Made by a program: the position numbers and the translations under genes
Notes under the pieces: model-generated
Database searches by the model: none
What the model was told of the DNA's origin: nothing
What the model saw: the letters and a program-made list of their open reading frames with translations, nothing else
Shown: positions 47,583-59,593 of the stretch, in pieces
How positions within the stretch are numbered: position 1 is the stretch's first letter
Layout of the letters: every line of letters starts with the position of its first letter
Assembly: GCA_029959085.1 (NCBI GenBank)
Contig: JARWIR010000002.1
Span: forward strand, 79,326,224 to 79,390,223
DNA from: Nemophila menziesii
Lineage: Eukaryota > Streptophyta > Magnoliopsida > Boraginales > Hydrophyllaceae
Direction of reading: 5' to 3'
DNA: 64,000 nucleotides

Positions 47583-48862
47583 TTAAGGATAACGTTTCCA
47601 TCCATTATCATCTCTGTTATTCCTGAACGCACAACATCCAACAGAGTATACAATGATAAGGAATACGAGAAATATAATATTGAGAACCGCCACTTTTTTC
47701 CAATCACTCTTGATATTATCTAATAGTCCAGCTTTACATGCATCACAATTGTAGCATAATATTGTTTGATCATTGTTCCATTTATCACAATCTGGGTTTG
47801 TTAGTGTTGTTGGGTTTGGTCCTTTTGTCCAGTTAGTAGGTGACACGTATTGGAATCCACATTCATTTGATGGTTTGCAACAACCAGACTGCATACATAA
47901 TAAAACATTCATCAAACACTTGGTAGACTATTTCATTTCATAAGCAATTCATCAAACACTAATCTAACAATTAACGAAACTAGAGTTTTAAACCTTTTAA
48001 CAGTTTTGAAGACGAATATAAGAATAGTTTTAACAGTTTTGAAGACGGAATATAAGAATAACTTTGTCAACTATAGTGAAAAAGATAGAACACCAAAAAG
48101 ATAACCATCTTTACACACAAATAAAAAGGCAAAAACCTTTTAACATAAACCAACAACTAAATTCTTTTAAAAAGCTAATTCAACTTTTTCAAGAAATTAC
48201 TATTAACCACCTACGCAGATCTAAAACTTTTGTGGGAATTTTTTTATATCAGGTATATTGGATCAAAGAAGAAGCAGGGATTTTGCTGGGTTAATCAAAA
48301 ATATATACAGAAAATTAAATTATTTAAAAATGGTATTTAAAAGAAGAAAGATTACCTGAAGGGGAGAGAGATGTTCTTGAAAAAACTGATCAGATGGAGT
48401 ACTGGATCCATCAACAATCAAACGCTGACAAATATTACTATCTTGTAAACAACTTCTAATCTTGTTCCAATTCTTATCACTATTTACTCGTTTCTGTAAC
48501 CAATTCGAATAATCACCAAGTTTGTATTCCTTATACCCTTTACCAGATATCTTATCACCAGCGCCTTTATTAGTAACAACAAAGGCAAAGATCGTGAAGC
48601 AAAACAGTAACAAAATCAATAGAAACATTACTAAGAGATAAACCCATAAAAGCCATGATACTCTACAACATGAACCGATGATCCCAGCTAATGAAACCAA
48701 TAGAATGAATACACCTAACGCAATTACTGGTTTGTCTAGAAAACGTTCACATTCTGTATCGGCTTGTTTTGATAGCCAGATTCCACCTGCAATTATGGGG
48801 ATTGAGAGTAAAAGTGTAACGATGTTTAGTATACCCACTAAGTTGTTACTACAACGCACCAT
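47583..48862 (-). CDS. Plant tetraspanin, TET8/TET9-like, two exons
   Basis: Exon 1 is 48862-48356 (169 codons) and exon 2 is 47888-47583 (101 codons plus stop), with a 467-bp GT-AG intron in phase 0. The 270-residue product has the usual plant tetraspanin length. It has a transmembrane segment at about 8-28, a small loop, segments at about 47-66 and 72-96, a large extracellular loop of about 135 residues, a fourth segment near 235-257, and a short cytoplasmic tail. The large loop carries the plant GCCK motif (residues 171-174, SGCCKPS) and further paired cysteines including CYNCDAC. Such proteins organise membrane microdomains and, in plants, mark extracellular vesicles. The ATG is the first in frame, and the start [13 protein letters not shown] is typical of the family. 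A 76-codon plus frame inside the intron is chance. Confidence 0.92.
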
Positions 48863-48937
48863 TTTCTTTAATTTTTAGAGAGAGAGAATAGTGGTAAGGA
48901 GAAAGAGAAGTTGAGAGAAGAAGAAGATGAAAACTGT

Positions 48938-48947
48938 AAATTTATAG
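48938..48947 (-). promoter_or_regulatory. Probable TATA box of the tetraspanin gene
   Basis: The minus strand reads CTATAAATTT 76-85 bp upstream of the ATG. It is followed by a CT-rich leader (minus strand 'ctctctctct' just before the ATG), a common layout in plant promoters. Distance and context fit a transcription start about 50 bp before the ATG. This is inference. Confidence 0.5.
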
Positions 48948-49063
48948 GTAATGAAACTGTTAGCGCCGCGTAGGGGAGTTGAAAAGTCGTGCTGCGGTTT
49001 GTGTGTCGGTTTTATAGAAGTTACGACTACGCGACGGAAACAACGGAGAATGAGGGCCCACAC

Positions 49064-51410
49064 ATATGGATATGATCCTTCCTTTACCTAGGGTTTGGAT
49101 TAGTTTCTAAAATTTGGAACAAAAAGAAAAAGATTAGTTTCTAAAAGGAAGGTAATGAAGATATGTTTGGATTTTATTTTTGACTGAAATTTACTTTCTT
49201 TTCATCAAAAACTTATTATAGTAATATAGTAATAGCTCGGGGGAATGGAAATAGAAACAAAATTCGAGTTCATGTATCTAAAAACATATTTTGAAAAACG
49301 GATTATGTTAATATAAGAAATGTATTTTCTATTTTGCAGTTGATGTTACCGCTTTTAACATAGTTATTAACAGTATCAACGGTTCCATTTTTAGTTTAGG
49401 ATTGTGGATAAAAGTTTATCTTTTGCTTGTTGATAACGCTCTAATCAACATGGGCATGATAATCCATCTAACTTAGTTAGCGTAAAGATGCCTAAATAGT
49501 CCCAAGGTAATCTTACTTTGATATTACTACCGGATAGTGTATGAAATGTCCCTTCTTTGAAGTTCAGATTGAAGATGAAAGAAAGTGATAAAAAAACCAA
49601 GGGGGTTAATAGCGCAAGTTTGAGAGTAATGTATCTAACTTGAATCCCATAAAAAGTCTGTGAAACAAAGGGTAGGTAACTCAATTGGCACTCCACGCTC
49701 AAGTTAGTAGAGTATAAGCCAAAAATGTAACGTATCTTATTATTAAGTATCAAGGGTATATTCGTAATAACATATATTTTATAAAGGTATAATGTGAGAA
49801 ATGTAACAAATAAGAGGTTAAACTCTATTTCTTATATAAGATTGTGTTGTTGCCTTTTTATAAGATGGTTGCTCTATTGATAGGCAACATGTGTGGGTGG
49901 TTGAAACTTTAATTATGGGTGGTTATAGGCGAGAGATTTTTAACCTCTAGGTAACATTTCTCTTATGAGATCATGGATTTAGTGGATAATCTGCATGCAT
50001 TTTATATAGGCTAATATACTCACCTATCACTTATCAAATGGGATTGATGGGTGGGGAGGAGGTTGAGATGTCCAGACTGCTCTTCACTGAGAGAGGATGA
50101 AGGCCCTCGAGTTGAGTTACTTGAGAAGGGATATCTAATGTGTCCAAATAATACTGTAATTTTACTTATTATATAGGACACCTTTGGTCTAATTTAACTA
50201 CTCATAAAATTGCTAAATCTAAACTAAGTCTAGTTTACTTCTATAATAAGAAATAAAACTAGGTTTTAAAAATCAAATGACTAACAAATAATATTAGTCA
50301 TTATCCTGGGTCTTGTATTTATTTTCTCCTTTAATCTTTATCTTCTTGTTTTATTTATCATTTCAGAACTCTTTAACTTCTTAGACTCTACAATGTCTTG
50401 GACTTCTTAGCCAAGCTTGTAAGTTTGACCATGTCCCCATAAGGGCCACATTTCGCCTATCTTGGGCCCACTTAGTATATCTAAGTTCCACAAAGTGGTT
50501 TTTCTTTTGGGCTAAGTCCAATTTTGCCTTCCTCTTTCTGTTTTAGAACCTGTAGAAAATCCTACTTTCCTAAGATAGCTGCAATATCTCAATAACAAGC
50601 AAAATTCCTATTTAATGGTTGTTAATCTTCATAACCTATAAATCCTACAATAACACCAAATAACAAGATAAAATATACTTAATATGTTCCTATATAATAT
50701 GTAATCCCATTGAATTATTATGACACATAACACCCCCACACACTCTTTGCTTGTCCTCAAGCAAAGGCAAGGATCAAAATATACGAGATATGAAAGAGAG
50801 AATATCATATGCATATATGATATAGTCAGACAAATAGAGAGTACATAAAATAATAGTCTTACAAAGTATTATAAGGTAAATCATTAATCTATGTCGTCCC
50901 TCTAATTATGGTTAAAACAGTTATACGTAGGTCCATAAGTTACATTTTAAGCATATATTATCATAAAGGAGCACCATTTTCCTTACACTAAGCTAGACAC
51001 CAAGTGCTTACCTATTTCATATTTTTTGTTCATCCCAACTTCTGCTACTTCTTACGAGTCACTGTCAATTTTTATCATTTTGGCTCATTTCTAAAAAAAC
51101 CATAATATCTTTTCTTTTGAGCTCTTTTTCATGTGATTTGTGGTGTACATGCATGATGTATCACTTTAACGAGGTTTGGGGTCGATGATCCCAAATCACA
51201 AAAGGCCTTAGGTTACCAGGATGAAATAAATAAATGAATATTGATGAAAATATATTTAGATATGAAATTTTTAGGTGAAAGAAAAAAACAATAAATATAT
51301 TATTGGAGAACCTAAAGTTTCAATTTTCTAAATATATTTGAAAACGTGGGTATGTGTCTAGATTAGTTAGGTATTTATTATAATTGGTGAATGTATACTG
51401 GAAATGTGGG
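49064..51410. other. Spacer between the tetraspanin gene and the AAT microsatellite
   Basis: No gene recognised. A 102-codon minus frame (49753-49445) lacks recognisable motifs. The stretch at 50725-50770 ('cccccacacactctttgctt', 'cctcaagcaaagg') resembles noncoding retroelement DNA but cannot be assigned. Confidence 0.4.
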
Positions 51411-51420
51411 ATGTGTGTTA

Positions 51421-51426
51421 TAATAC

Positions 51427-51492
<66 letters not shown>

Positions 51493-51512
51493 TAACAATA
51501 ACAATAACAATA

Positions 51513-51567
<55 letters not shown>

Positions 51568-51615
51568 TAATAACAACAACAACAATAATAACAATAACAA
51601 TAATAATAATTATTA
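51421..51615. repeat. AAT microsatellite with AAC variants
   Basis: About 195 bp of (AAT)n, interrupted by blocks of AAC near 51490-51510 and 51560-51600. Homopolymer-like frames in all phases (poly-Asn, poly-Ile, poly-Leu) are by-products. Confidence 0.97.
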
Positions 51616-52009
51616 TTATATTAATATAAGATTGGATGAAACAATTTTTCTTGTATAACATCATCAAAACCAGTTCGAATACTCAAACAAAAATTCTCAA
51701 CTACATACTCTTTAAAATTGTTCGCTAGACTATTAACAACAATCTCCTGTTAGTGGGGACGTAGATCAAAATTTTATAAAATAAAAATTATGATGTATGA
51801 AAATTAACTCTCAAATATATTTTATAAAAAATATCGATAAAAATATGTTTAGATATAAACTTGTTACATGGTATATAATAATAAAAAATTATAATTTTGG
51901 AGAAAATAAAATTTTAAATTACTAAATTTATTTAAAATATGGGATATGTGTCCAGTTGAGTTAGGTGATTATTATATTTAGTGGATTTAAACTTAAATGT
52001 GAGGTATGT

Positions 52010-52200
52010 GTCACACTATGATTTGGGTTATGAACGGTAGAGAAAGAAAGAGAAGTGTTATATTTATTATCAGAGAGTGTCAAGATTACATATGAGGGAC
52101 TTCTATTTATAGGTAATATGCAACTCAAACCCTAGTCTTGATGGAATTGACTACAAGCGCATGGGCTAGAATGAATATTTATATACAAGTTTACAACACA
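52010..52200 (-). repeat. Probable 3' LTR of copia-3
   Basis: On the minus strand a purine tract CCAAGAGGG is followed by TGTGTTGTAAAC, a TATA-like CTATAAATAG (near 52108) and an AATAAATAT signal, the layout of a short copia LTR. The outer (left) end is approximate. Confidence 0.55.
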
Positions 52201-52389
52201 CCCTCTTGGATATTCAGTTCCTAAGAATATGCATCGTAAACCTAGCAGAAAAAAGATATAGTGAAGGAAAAATAGTACATTTCTTTATACGCTTTCTAAA
52301 CTACCTCATTAAAAACCTTTAGCAGGAAAACCTATTAGGACAAAACCATGATGAAGAAAAATAGTGTAGTGCGTGTTTGTTTCCTCCTC

Positions 52390-53330
52390 TTGTCAGCGTA
52401 TCACGAAAGATCGTGAAGTCGTCGCATGTTAATATTGTGTATCAATTTCTTAAACGTGTAGTGACTTTGTGAATAAATCAGCCAAATTGTCACTTGAGCG
52501 AACTTGATAAACATCTGTTTCACATTTCATTTGAAGTTCATGCGTAACGAAAAAATTTGGGGAGATGTGCTTGATTCAGTCACCTTTGATGAAACCTCTT
52601 TTGACTTGGGTGATACAAGCAGTATTATCGTCGTATAATATTGTAGTATTTTGTTTATTTGTAGAAAGATTGCATTTCCCTTGAATATATTGAGTCAGTG
52701 ATCTAACACATTCTCGGCTTGCCTCATGAAGTGCAAGTATCTCAGCATGGTTTAAAGATGTTGCGTCAATGGTTTGTTTTGTAGAGCGCCATGAGACAGC
52801 GGTGCCTCCAAAGGTGAACAGATATCCGGTTTGCGATCTTCATTTATGTGGGTCAGATAGATATCTAGTATCTGCATAACCAACCAATTCAGATTTATGA
52901 TGTTTTGTATATAGCACTACCATATTGTGATTCGTGAGTTCCACGAATATAACAAAGTATGTGTTTAATGTCATATAAGTGTCTCACTATTGGTGTTGAA
53001 CTATATCTTAATAATGAATTTACACTAATGGAAATGTCTGGACGAGTGTTATTAGAATGATACATCAATGCACCAATTGCACTAAGATATGGTACTTTTG
53101 GGCCAAGAATTTATTCATTATCTTCACGTGGACGAAAAATGTCCTTTTGTGGATAGAGTGAAGGTACAATGATTGGTGAAATTAATGGATGGTATTTATC
53201 TATGTTGAATCGCTTAAGGATTTTTTCGACATAAGCTACTTGGTGGACAATAATTCCATCTGACAAATGTTTAATTTGTAAGCCAAGGGAAAAAAATCTG
53301 TTTTATCAAGATCATCTTTTTTTGATACGT
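52390..53330 (-). pseudogene. Ty1/copia reverse transcriptase end and RNase H, broken (copia-3)
   Basis: The minus strand reads, with several stops: ELVGYADTRYLSDPHK, SQTGYLFTFGGTAVSWRSTK, TIDATSLNHAEILALHEASR, TILYDDNTACITQVKRGFIK, KHISPNFFVTHELQ and QVRSSDNLADLFTKSL. This is the C-terminal polymerase and RNase H domain of a copia polyprotein, with catalytic Asp (YAD), Glu (AEI) and Asp (YDDN) positions still visible. Upstream (52900-53330) the frame has many stops. The order with the LTR at 52010-52200 is as expected for the 3' end of an element on the minus strand. Confidence 0.8.
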
Positions 53331-54694
53331 GGGTTCCAAGCTTACGACCGAGGTTTTTTTTTATAAGTGGGTTATGGAGCCATACATGCACACAAAATAT
53401 AACTTAGTTTGTTAATAATTCATTTCTAACATATATTAATTGGACTGATCTCATCAATTCATTTGTTTAAAAATATAGTTATCTAGATAATTAAGAAAAT
53501 ACACCTAACAAAGCTTACGACTATTCAATCCCATCAAGCAACTACACCTAGCACAGTAACTGAAAATATATACTTAAGACTCATGTTACAATTTTATGAT
53601 GCTATGCTATGGGGTTGATCCTATCAACCAAAATACAGGTTCAAAAACTAATGAGATAAAAACCATTAGCTACACATCGAAATCGCAGCTACCATCAAAA
53701 TCAACTACAATATCATATATGTTAATGAGACCAATCCCATTAGTATACATAGTAGATAAGTCAAAACGTGATGGGATCAAAACCATCAGTAACCCATAAG
53801 TTTAATAAACTGGTATTGTTAAACAATATAAAACCTGCATTACGTGATCATGAAATCTAAAACACTTAATAATCGTATTAGTACAAGAAACCCTATAATC
53901 ATGAACGTAAAACTCTAAAATCATGAATTATAACTACTATTTTAATTGACGAAACTCATTAATCAAAGGTTTACTGACTATCGATTTTTCAATAAATTAA
54001 AAAAATAGTATAATCAAGCAATTCTACTTGCAATTCAGATAGCTCAAGTGATTGAAAATATTTTACAAATCGGCAGTTCTTATACTCTAAAATAGTTCTT
54101 CTATTGTAATTCCTTCTTATACTAACATCTGATTGCTTGTTTGCTGCTCGATTTGTGTTTGATTGCTTGTTTGCTTTTTTTTGTCAAATGCTTAAATATA
54201 TTTAATAGCATAATAGCGATAAAAATTACAAAAGTTACCCGATCCCGCATAATTTCTTATCAAGTAAAATAAGTTGAGCTCATTGGTAAGAGGAGAAAAC
54301 CTCATTCACCAAACCGATTGCCAACAAACTTTTGTTTGGCGACCCAATAAGCTACTCTTATTTGCTGCTCGGTTTGGTGTGAAGGGATGTGTGAGTTGGG
54401 AGCACCCTGTAATTTTTTGAAAAGTATAAAATAAATTTATGTCTCTTGATTTTCCTTTTATGCTCTTGTGTGTTGTGTTGATGTGATTTTTTTTTCAACG
54501 TATTGAAAGTGAGTTGTAAGGGGTAGTTTAGAGAAGTTTTGGGTGATATTTTTAGGTGATATTTTGGATCAAAAGTAATTATATAGTGACTTTTTGTTAC
54601 AGATGAGGTTAAAATGATCGGGAAGTAAACTTCCTTACAACATAATGACTAACGGATTGTACTCTAGGTACAACACATCCATAGCGATCTTTCA
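53331..54694. other. AT-rich spacer
   Basis: Mostly unrecognised. Near 54303-54383 an inverted pair ('caccaaaccga' and 'tcggtttggtg') brackets about 60 bp with further 'tttgttt' and 'gctgctcg' repeats. The phrase 'gattgcttgtttgctgctcg' is partly duplicated at 54130-54175. Confidence 0.4.
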
Positions 54695-55159
54695 CTAATA
54701 ACCGCCATAGACCAGCTGGAGGATCCCGAAATGGTACTGGCCCTCCTTATTGGACATCCCAAACTTAGCCATCCGATCCGCACACTTATAAGCTTCCCGA
54801 AAGTTCCACACCAGCTCAAAATGATAATTAGACGTCAAGACTCTTCTACACGCATCTAATATATCACCCGAAAATCCCCTTGAATTCACATCGCCCTTCA
54901 CTAGCGCATGCAATTCACACGAGTCTGTTTCGATGATAAGAGTAGTAAATCCACACAATACTGCCATATCTAATCCTAAATGTAACGCTAGAAGCTCTGC
55001 ATCAAAAGGCGTGCGTGCAACACATCTTCCAGCAAAGCCACCTAGGTAATCTCCATTAGTATTACGAAATAAACCTCCCACACTTGCTACCTCTCTTTCC
55101 GTATTATACGCTCCATCCACATTTAGTTTTATCCCATTTTCAGGTTTAATCCATATCAC
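54695..55159 (-). CDS. RNase H-like (RVT_3) ORF, 154 residues, intact
   Basis: The protein starts MIWIKPENGIKLNVDGAYNT. It holds the catalytic Asp (NVDGAY), Glu in DAELLALHLGLDMA, Asp in LIIETDSCEL and a final Asp in REAYKCADRMAKFG, in correct order. This is the plant RVT_3 type of RNase H-like domain that usually ends LINE polyproteins and also occurs as small free-standing genes. No reverse transcriptase or zf-RVT finger is recognised upstream (55160-55500). There are no stops or frameshifts, which is unusual among the transposon remains here. It could be a recent LINE remnant or a domesticated single-domain gene; the sequence does not decide. The neighbours give no support for expression. 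Confidence 0.6.
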   Translation of the reverse strand: MIWIKPENGIKLNVDGAYNTEREVASVGGLFRNTNGDYLGGFAGRCVARTPFDAELLALHLGLDMAVLCGFTTLIIETDSCELHALVKGDVNSRGFSGDILDACRRVLTSNYHFELVWNFREAYKCADRMAKFGMSNKEGQYHFGILQLVYGGY

Positions 55160-55487
55160 GAGAGTAGTTTTGCAAACGTGATTAAACCGCCATCTCTCTC
55201 AATCCCCCATGCTCTCTCGTAGTTAATGGTTGTGTTAAATATCATTGCTCGGAGTTCATTAGTTGTTCTTTTTCTCGCGGATGGTTCGAAATATATTGAC
55301 TTTTTTAGATTAATGATCCTTTACAATTGTTATGTGAATAAAAAAAAATGATATATTATTGGAAAAAATAATCAATTTCCTAAACTTATTTGAAAAAGAA
55401 AATGGAGAAACGAAAACAAAATATCTTATCATAAAACAGATAGGTCCTGGATTCCAAGTGGGAGATATGGGGTGGCGGATCTCTACA

Positions 55488-55520
<33 letters not shown>

Positions 55521-56235
55521 GGGAAAGGGAGACTTTGATATAAAGGAAATGAAAAGTACAAGTGTGATGAAAATAAAACAATTGTTAGTGTGAAAAAAGA
55601 CCACTACCCTATTTCTATATAGGAAAAGTGTACAATTAAATATTGGGATATTGCGTAGGTCATGCTATAATAACCGTGGCACCATATTTGCTAATAATAT
55701 GGAATAAAGACGATAGCGTGTGGGAGATAAAGATAGAAAGGGTGAGAGGAGGAGGAAGCAATGGGAAAGGGAAAGGGAAAGGGGAAGGTTGGTTGATCCT
55801 TTCCAAACTCAAACATTGACTTAGACTTTTCATTTTTCGATTTTCGTATTTTATAGTGTAGTTTTGAGTTTTTTAAAGTTTGACTTGTTTTACACGAATA
55901 GTTGATAAATAATTCCTCGTACAAAAATAATTTGGGCTCTAAAATTTTAGTTGAGGTTCAGACGACGCCTTACATAGAAAGCAATCATCTTTATTAGTCT
56001 TCTGTTTTAAGAGAAATGCGGTCATCGAATGATCGTCTTTTATCTATCTATTCTTTTAAGCAAAAACGATCATTCAATGACCGTCTTCGTTGTAAATTCG
56101 GTGAAAAGTAAAGACGGTCATCTAATGACCGCCTTTAACAAAAAATCTGACTTAAAATAGATACTCTCCTCATATTTCTCTTATCTCTTTACCCTTTTCC
56201 ATCTCTGGTGTCTCCTGTTGTGTGATCAAATCACC
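55160..56235. other. AT-rich spacer with purine tract and palindrome cluster
   Basis: A 'gggaaagggaaagg' purine tract lies near 55757-55790, which gives a PF-rich minus frame I do not call. The palindrome cluster at 56016-56135 is listed separately. Confidence 0.45.
56016..56135. repeat. Three near-palindromes of the type CGGTCATNNAATGACCG
   Basis: 'gcggtcatcgaatgatcgtc' (56019), 'acgatcattcaatgaccgtc' (56067) and 'acggtcatctaatgaccgcc' (56114) are about 48 bp apart. Each is itself an imperfect palindrome of about 18 bp. Confidence 0.8.
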
Positions 56236-57760
56236 ACCCCTTTTGAGAGCGACATTACCCGCAAGTGTACGGGTCGTTTCAAGTAATGTGTAAATAATAC
56301 GGATTTCGTTCTCAGGGACAGGTAGTTATAACACTAGTATTAATCGGGATAGCAGAATTAATTGTTTAAAACAAAAAAGTAAATTAATAGATTTTTGTTT
56401 GGTTTTGTCTAAGAACTAGAGATGCAATAAAATAAAATACTAAAGTGATTTACTGAAAAGAAATAATGTAAGTAAATAGGATTAAACGCAAGAAAGAGAG
56501 ATGTACTTGAGTCTTGCAAGGGAATCCACCTAAGTTAACATAATTAATGTTAAGTTTAAGGGTAGATTTGATATTTACAGATTAGTCGGTACTCTAATAT
56601 TTCCTAGCCCCCTGTCGGGTGGACCTAAGAGCTATCCTACGGTAAGACAAGCCCCTCTAAGGTAGCAAGTTTACTTAAGGATGTGAAGCTTTTTACCTCT
56701 TTGGCTGTGTGATTAGTTAAGCCTGTCGGTCAATAACAGACATCACACAGATATTACCTAAGTCTGCCATCGTAACGCACCCCCCCCCCCCCCCCCCCCG
56801 TGTCGGATGTTCACTTCGCCACTAAAGTGAATAGCCCAATTACTAAAATCTATTTCTAACTGGCCAGAATAAAAATAGTAAACACGAATAAAAAATAACC
56901 AATATAAAATACTCAACTCAATTTACATAGTAAAAACCCAAATTTGAAAACATAAATTAATTAACTAGGGTTTCAACCCATTTATTGCGATTCTCAAGTA
57001 CTAAGGAATTTAGCTCTTGTTCGAAATAAAGACTGAAATAAAACTGAAATAAGACATTATCCTAAACTACATAAATAAAATATGAAACCTAATTGAGGTG
57101 TTGGATTGAGCTGTTGATGGAGGAATTGGAATTCTCCAGCTCTAGCTTCCTCTTCTAGCTTCTGCTTTGACTTGGACTTTTAATTTTAAGCGTAGCATGA
57201 ATTCTCTAATGTCTGATGTCTAAAAAGAATAATAGAGAATTAGGTCTGAGCTTTTTACTTAAGAATAATAATTTAAATAGTAAAAAGCCCAAGTCATCTT
57301 AAAAATCCCGTAGCTGCTGTACAGTTGTTGGTAAAACGACCGTAACTTTTGCCCCTCCACTCCAAATCACCTGATTCCACTCATCAAATCTTCCTAATTC
57401 AAAGGCGCAACTTTCTTATATCATGGCTTGTAGTGAGTAACGTATTTAGGCTAGGGTGTTAGTTGCATTATTTATATCCTATTTTTATCACACCTTAGCC
57501 GACACCAGATGTCATGCAACTTCTTTTCAACATATATCTTTTCTTTTCAATACTTTTTTTCTTTTTCTTTTACTCCGACAAAGGGTTACAAAATAAACAA
57601 GTGAATCTCCTCAAAAGCACTAATATATAGCTCAAAAACCCACCCAATGATGTTTCCTACAATCGTTCCCACCACCCCAAACTCAAGCTCTATAGACGAG
57701 CATCTTACTATTTCAATTCGAGTGGGGGTCATATAGAAAAGTTCCATACTATTTTCCCCT
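56236..57760 (-). mobile_element. Copy H: rearranged Athila-like LTR and 3' region relic
   Basis: A minus-orientation LTR (about 56255-57425) is collinear with A, B and C through 'gcaagtgtacggg', 'cgttctcaggga', the GC boxes and 'attgcgattctcaagt'. At about 57426 the sequence switches to the 3' end of a plus-orientation LTR ('gtgagtaacgtatttaggct' to 'gacacca', 57512; compare F 22914-23000). From about 57540 it returns to the minus-type 3' internal region ('aaagggttacaa', 'cccaccaccccaaactcaag', 'gagtgggggtcatata'). A 20-base poly(C) run replaces the usual short C run at 56780-56799. Confidence 0.65.
56780..56799. repeat. Poly(C) run of 20 bases
   Basis: It lies in the LTR of copy H at the position where B and C have five or six C residues before 'tgtcgga'. 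Confidence 0.9.
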
Positions 57761-57838
57761 ATTTTTTAATACATTTAAGAGTCATTTTGAATCTATAGCC
57801 ATTTTTACTCTAAGAACTAAAAGCCATTATGTGAGTCT

Positions 57839-59219
57839 TGATGTATCGCCTTTTTTGATAGATGAATGTACTCTTGTTACATCATTTAATATCTTTTTAG
57901 TGCTTAAATGTGGGTTTTATTTGATTTGGCATATTTTTATTTAGTGGCTTATTCTTGGATTTATATTAAATTTGGAGCCTTTTTAAGGTAATTTTTGTGT
58001 TAAGTGTGAGACTCCTAGGACCATTGATGATATAAGATCCCAAGATGATGCCAGAAAGTCAAAACGTCAGGAATAAACACAAATCAAGTCGCAAAAGGAG
58101 TCGAGAAGTTCATGTAAGCTCAATAGGAATTGCGGGAAAATGTTTTTATCAACTTTCTAAGGTCATAACTCATAATTGATGAAAAATATAATCATTAAAT
58201 TAGATATCAAGGTATCCCTTTGAGTGTAAATCTTGTGAGGAGAAATGGTTCACTATTTGGAGTCGAATTGAAGAAGTTACGAGTGTTTTACTGACAATCC
58301 CCAAAACTATCCTGATTTAGAAAACTCCATTTGACCACTTTTGACTCAATTAAATTGGCCCAATTGAGTTAAAACATTTGTCTAGACTATAAATACATGT
58401 TTTAACCGAAAAATAGGCTACTTGTCATTATTTTAGAAGAGAGAAACGTTCGAGAGAAACGTCCTGAGTTATTTATTACGTTATAAACCAATCTTCCATT
58501 AACTTTAGAATCGTAAAGGTTTAAACCCTAGATAATAATTTTAGTGTTTTTCTTTAAATTTGGGATTTTCACATTTAAATGAATTTGTGTTATTTCCTTT
58601 TGTACATGAATTTGTTAATCGACCCATTCTTTTGGTCAGTTAGTAAGTTAGTATAGCAACTTGACTATTGTTCAAAAAGTGGGTTGGGTTACAGAATATA
58701 GTTTAATATTCGTTTGATGTGCGTTATTAATTTGAGAGGTCTTGACTAATCAAATAGCCAGTAGGATTAGAGTTTATCATCCCAATACTTGGTAATGTCA
58801 CTCGGAAGAGGTCGTCAGAGTACCAAGGTCAACTCTTATCTATCCGAAAGGGATTTAGGAGGACATTTGAATCTTGGCTATCGGTTAAATATCAAATTCG
58901 CCCTTAAAATAAGAAAAGTTTAAATTGTGTCAGTAGGGATTTCTTGCGATTCTCGAGTTACCTTCTCCACATTCTCACAACTCTTTTAGTTTAATTTCTT
59001 AGGTAATATTAGTCTCAATAGTTGTTAATCATGAAAGTAAAATAAAAATATTTACTTTTTAGTATTATTTTCCCAATGAATAATTAATTTACAAATTAGC
59101 ACATCTAATCCATATGAAGACGAACTCGCTTGCACACATTATTACTTGTGAATACTCAATACACTTATGAGATTTTGATCTTTTGAGTGTTGATTATTAT
59201 CCCAACTCATAAGACACCA
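57839..59219 (+). repeat. Divergent Athila-like LTR, plus orientation (1381 bp)
   Basis: It begins TGATGTATCGCC and ends ATAAGACACCA, with the same order of landmarks as F. These are a 'tacatcatttaatatctttt' start region, 'gaagttacg', 'ctataaatacatgttttaac' (TATA-like, 58389), 'gtcactcggaagaggtcgtc' and 'tatccgaaagggatttagga' (the two box positions), and 'gaagacgaactcgcttgcac'. After the end comes 'agtctctttccc' and no primer site. It is therefore either a solo or 3' LTR, or a copy whose internal part is lost. Confidence 0.65.
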
Positions 59220-59593
59220 AGTCTCTTTCCCACTTTTGAATTTAGAATTTAAAATATTAAAAAAATATTGATATGATTAATTTTTATTGGTCAAATATAA
59301 TTATAATTATAATTAATGAATTTAAAATCTATAAAAATCCTAACATAAAATGAAATAGACTATTTTGGAGTAAAAAAGGTTTTTGATTAAAAATAAAATA
59401 TTTGTAAAAATAATTAAAAAATATTTTGACATCTAAGATTATTTCAAGTGATTATTTTAATAATCACTTATCTAGTACTTTTTCTAAAAGTGATTTTAAA
59501 GTTTAAAATATTTTTATGAATCTAAAATCATTTCAAGCGATTATTTTAAAAAACAATCTCAACTTTTTTTTTTTTCCAAAAAATAAATAAACA
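59220..59593. other. AT-rich spacer with inverted 'aatcacttgaa' type motifs
   Basis: The stretches 'tctaagattatttcaagtga' (59431) and 'tctaaaatcatttcaagcga' (59521) are related direct repeats of about 20-40 bp within AT-rich DNA. Confidence 0.4.

Noticed and set aside
48064..48294. 76-codon plus-strand frame
   Set aside because: It lies in the tetraspanin intron, is low in complexity and matches nothing.
49445..49753. 102-codon minus frame
   Set aside because: No recognisable domain and no gene context; probably chance in AT-rich DNA.
51384..51667. Poly-Ile, poly-Asn and poly-Leu frames on both strands
   Set aside because: They are translations of the AAT microsatellite in different phases.
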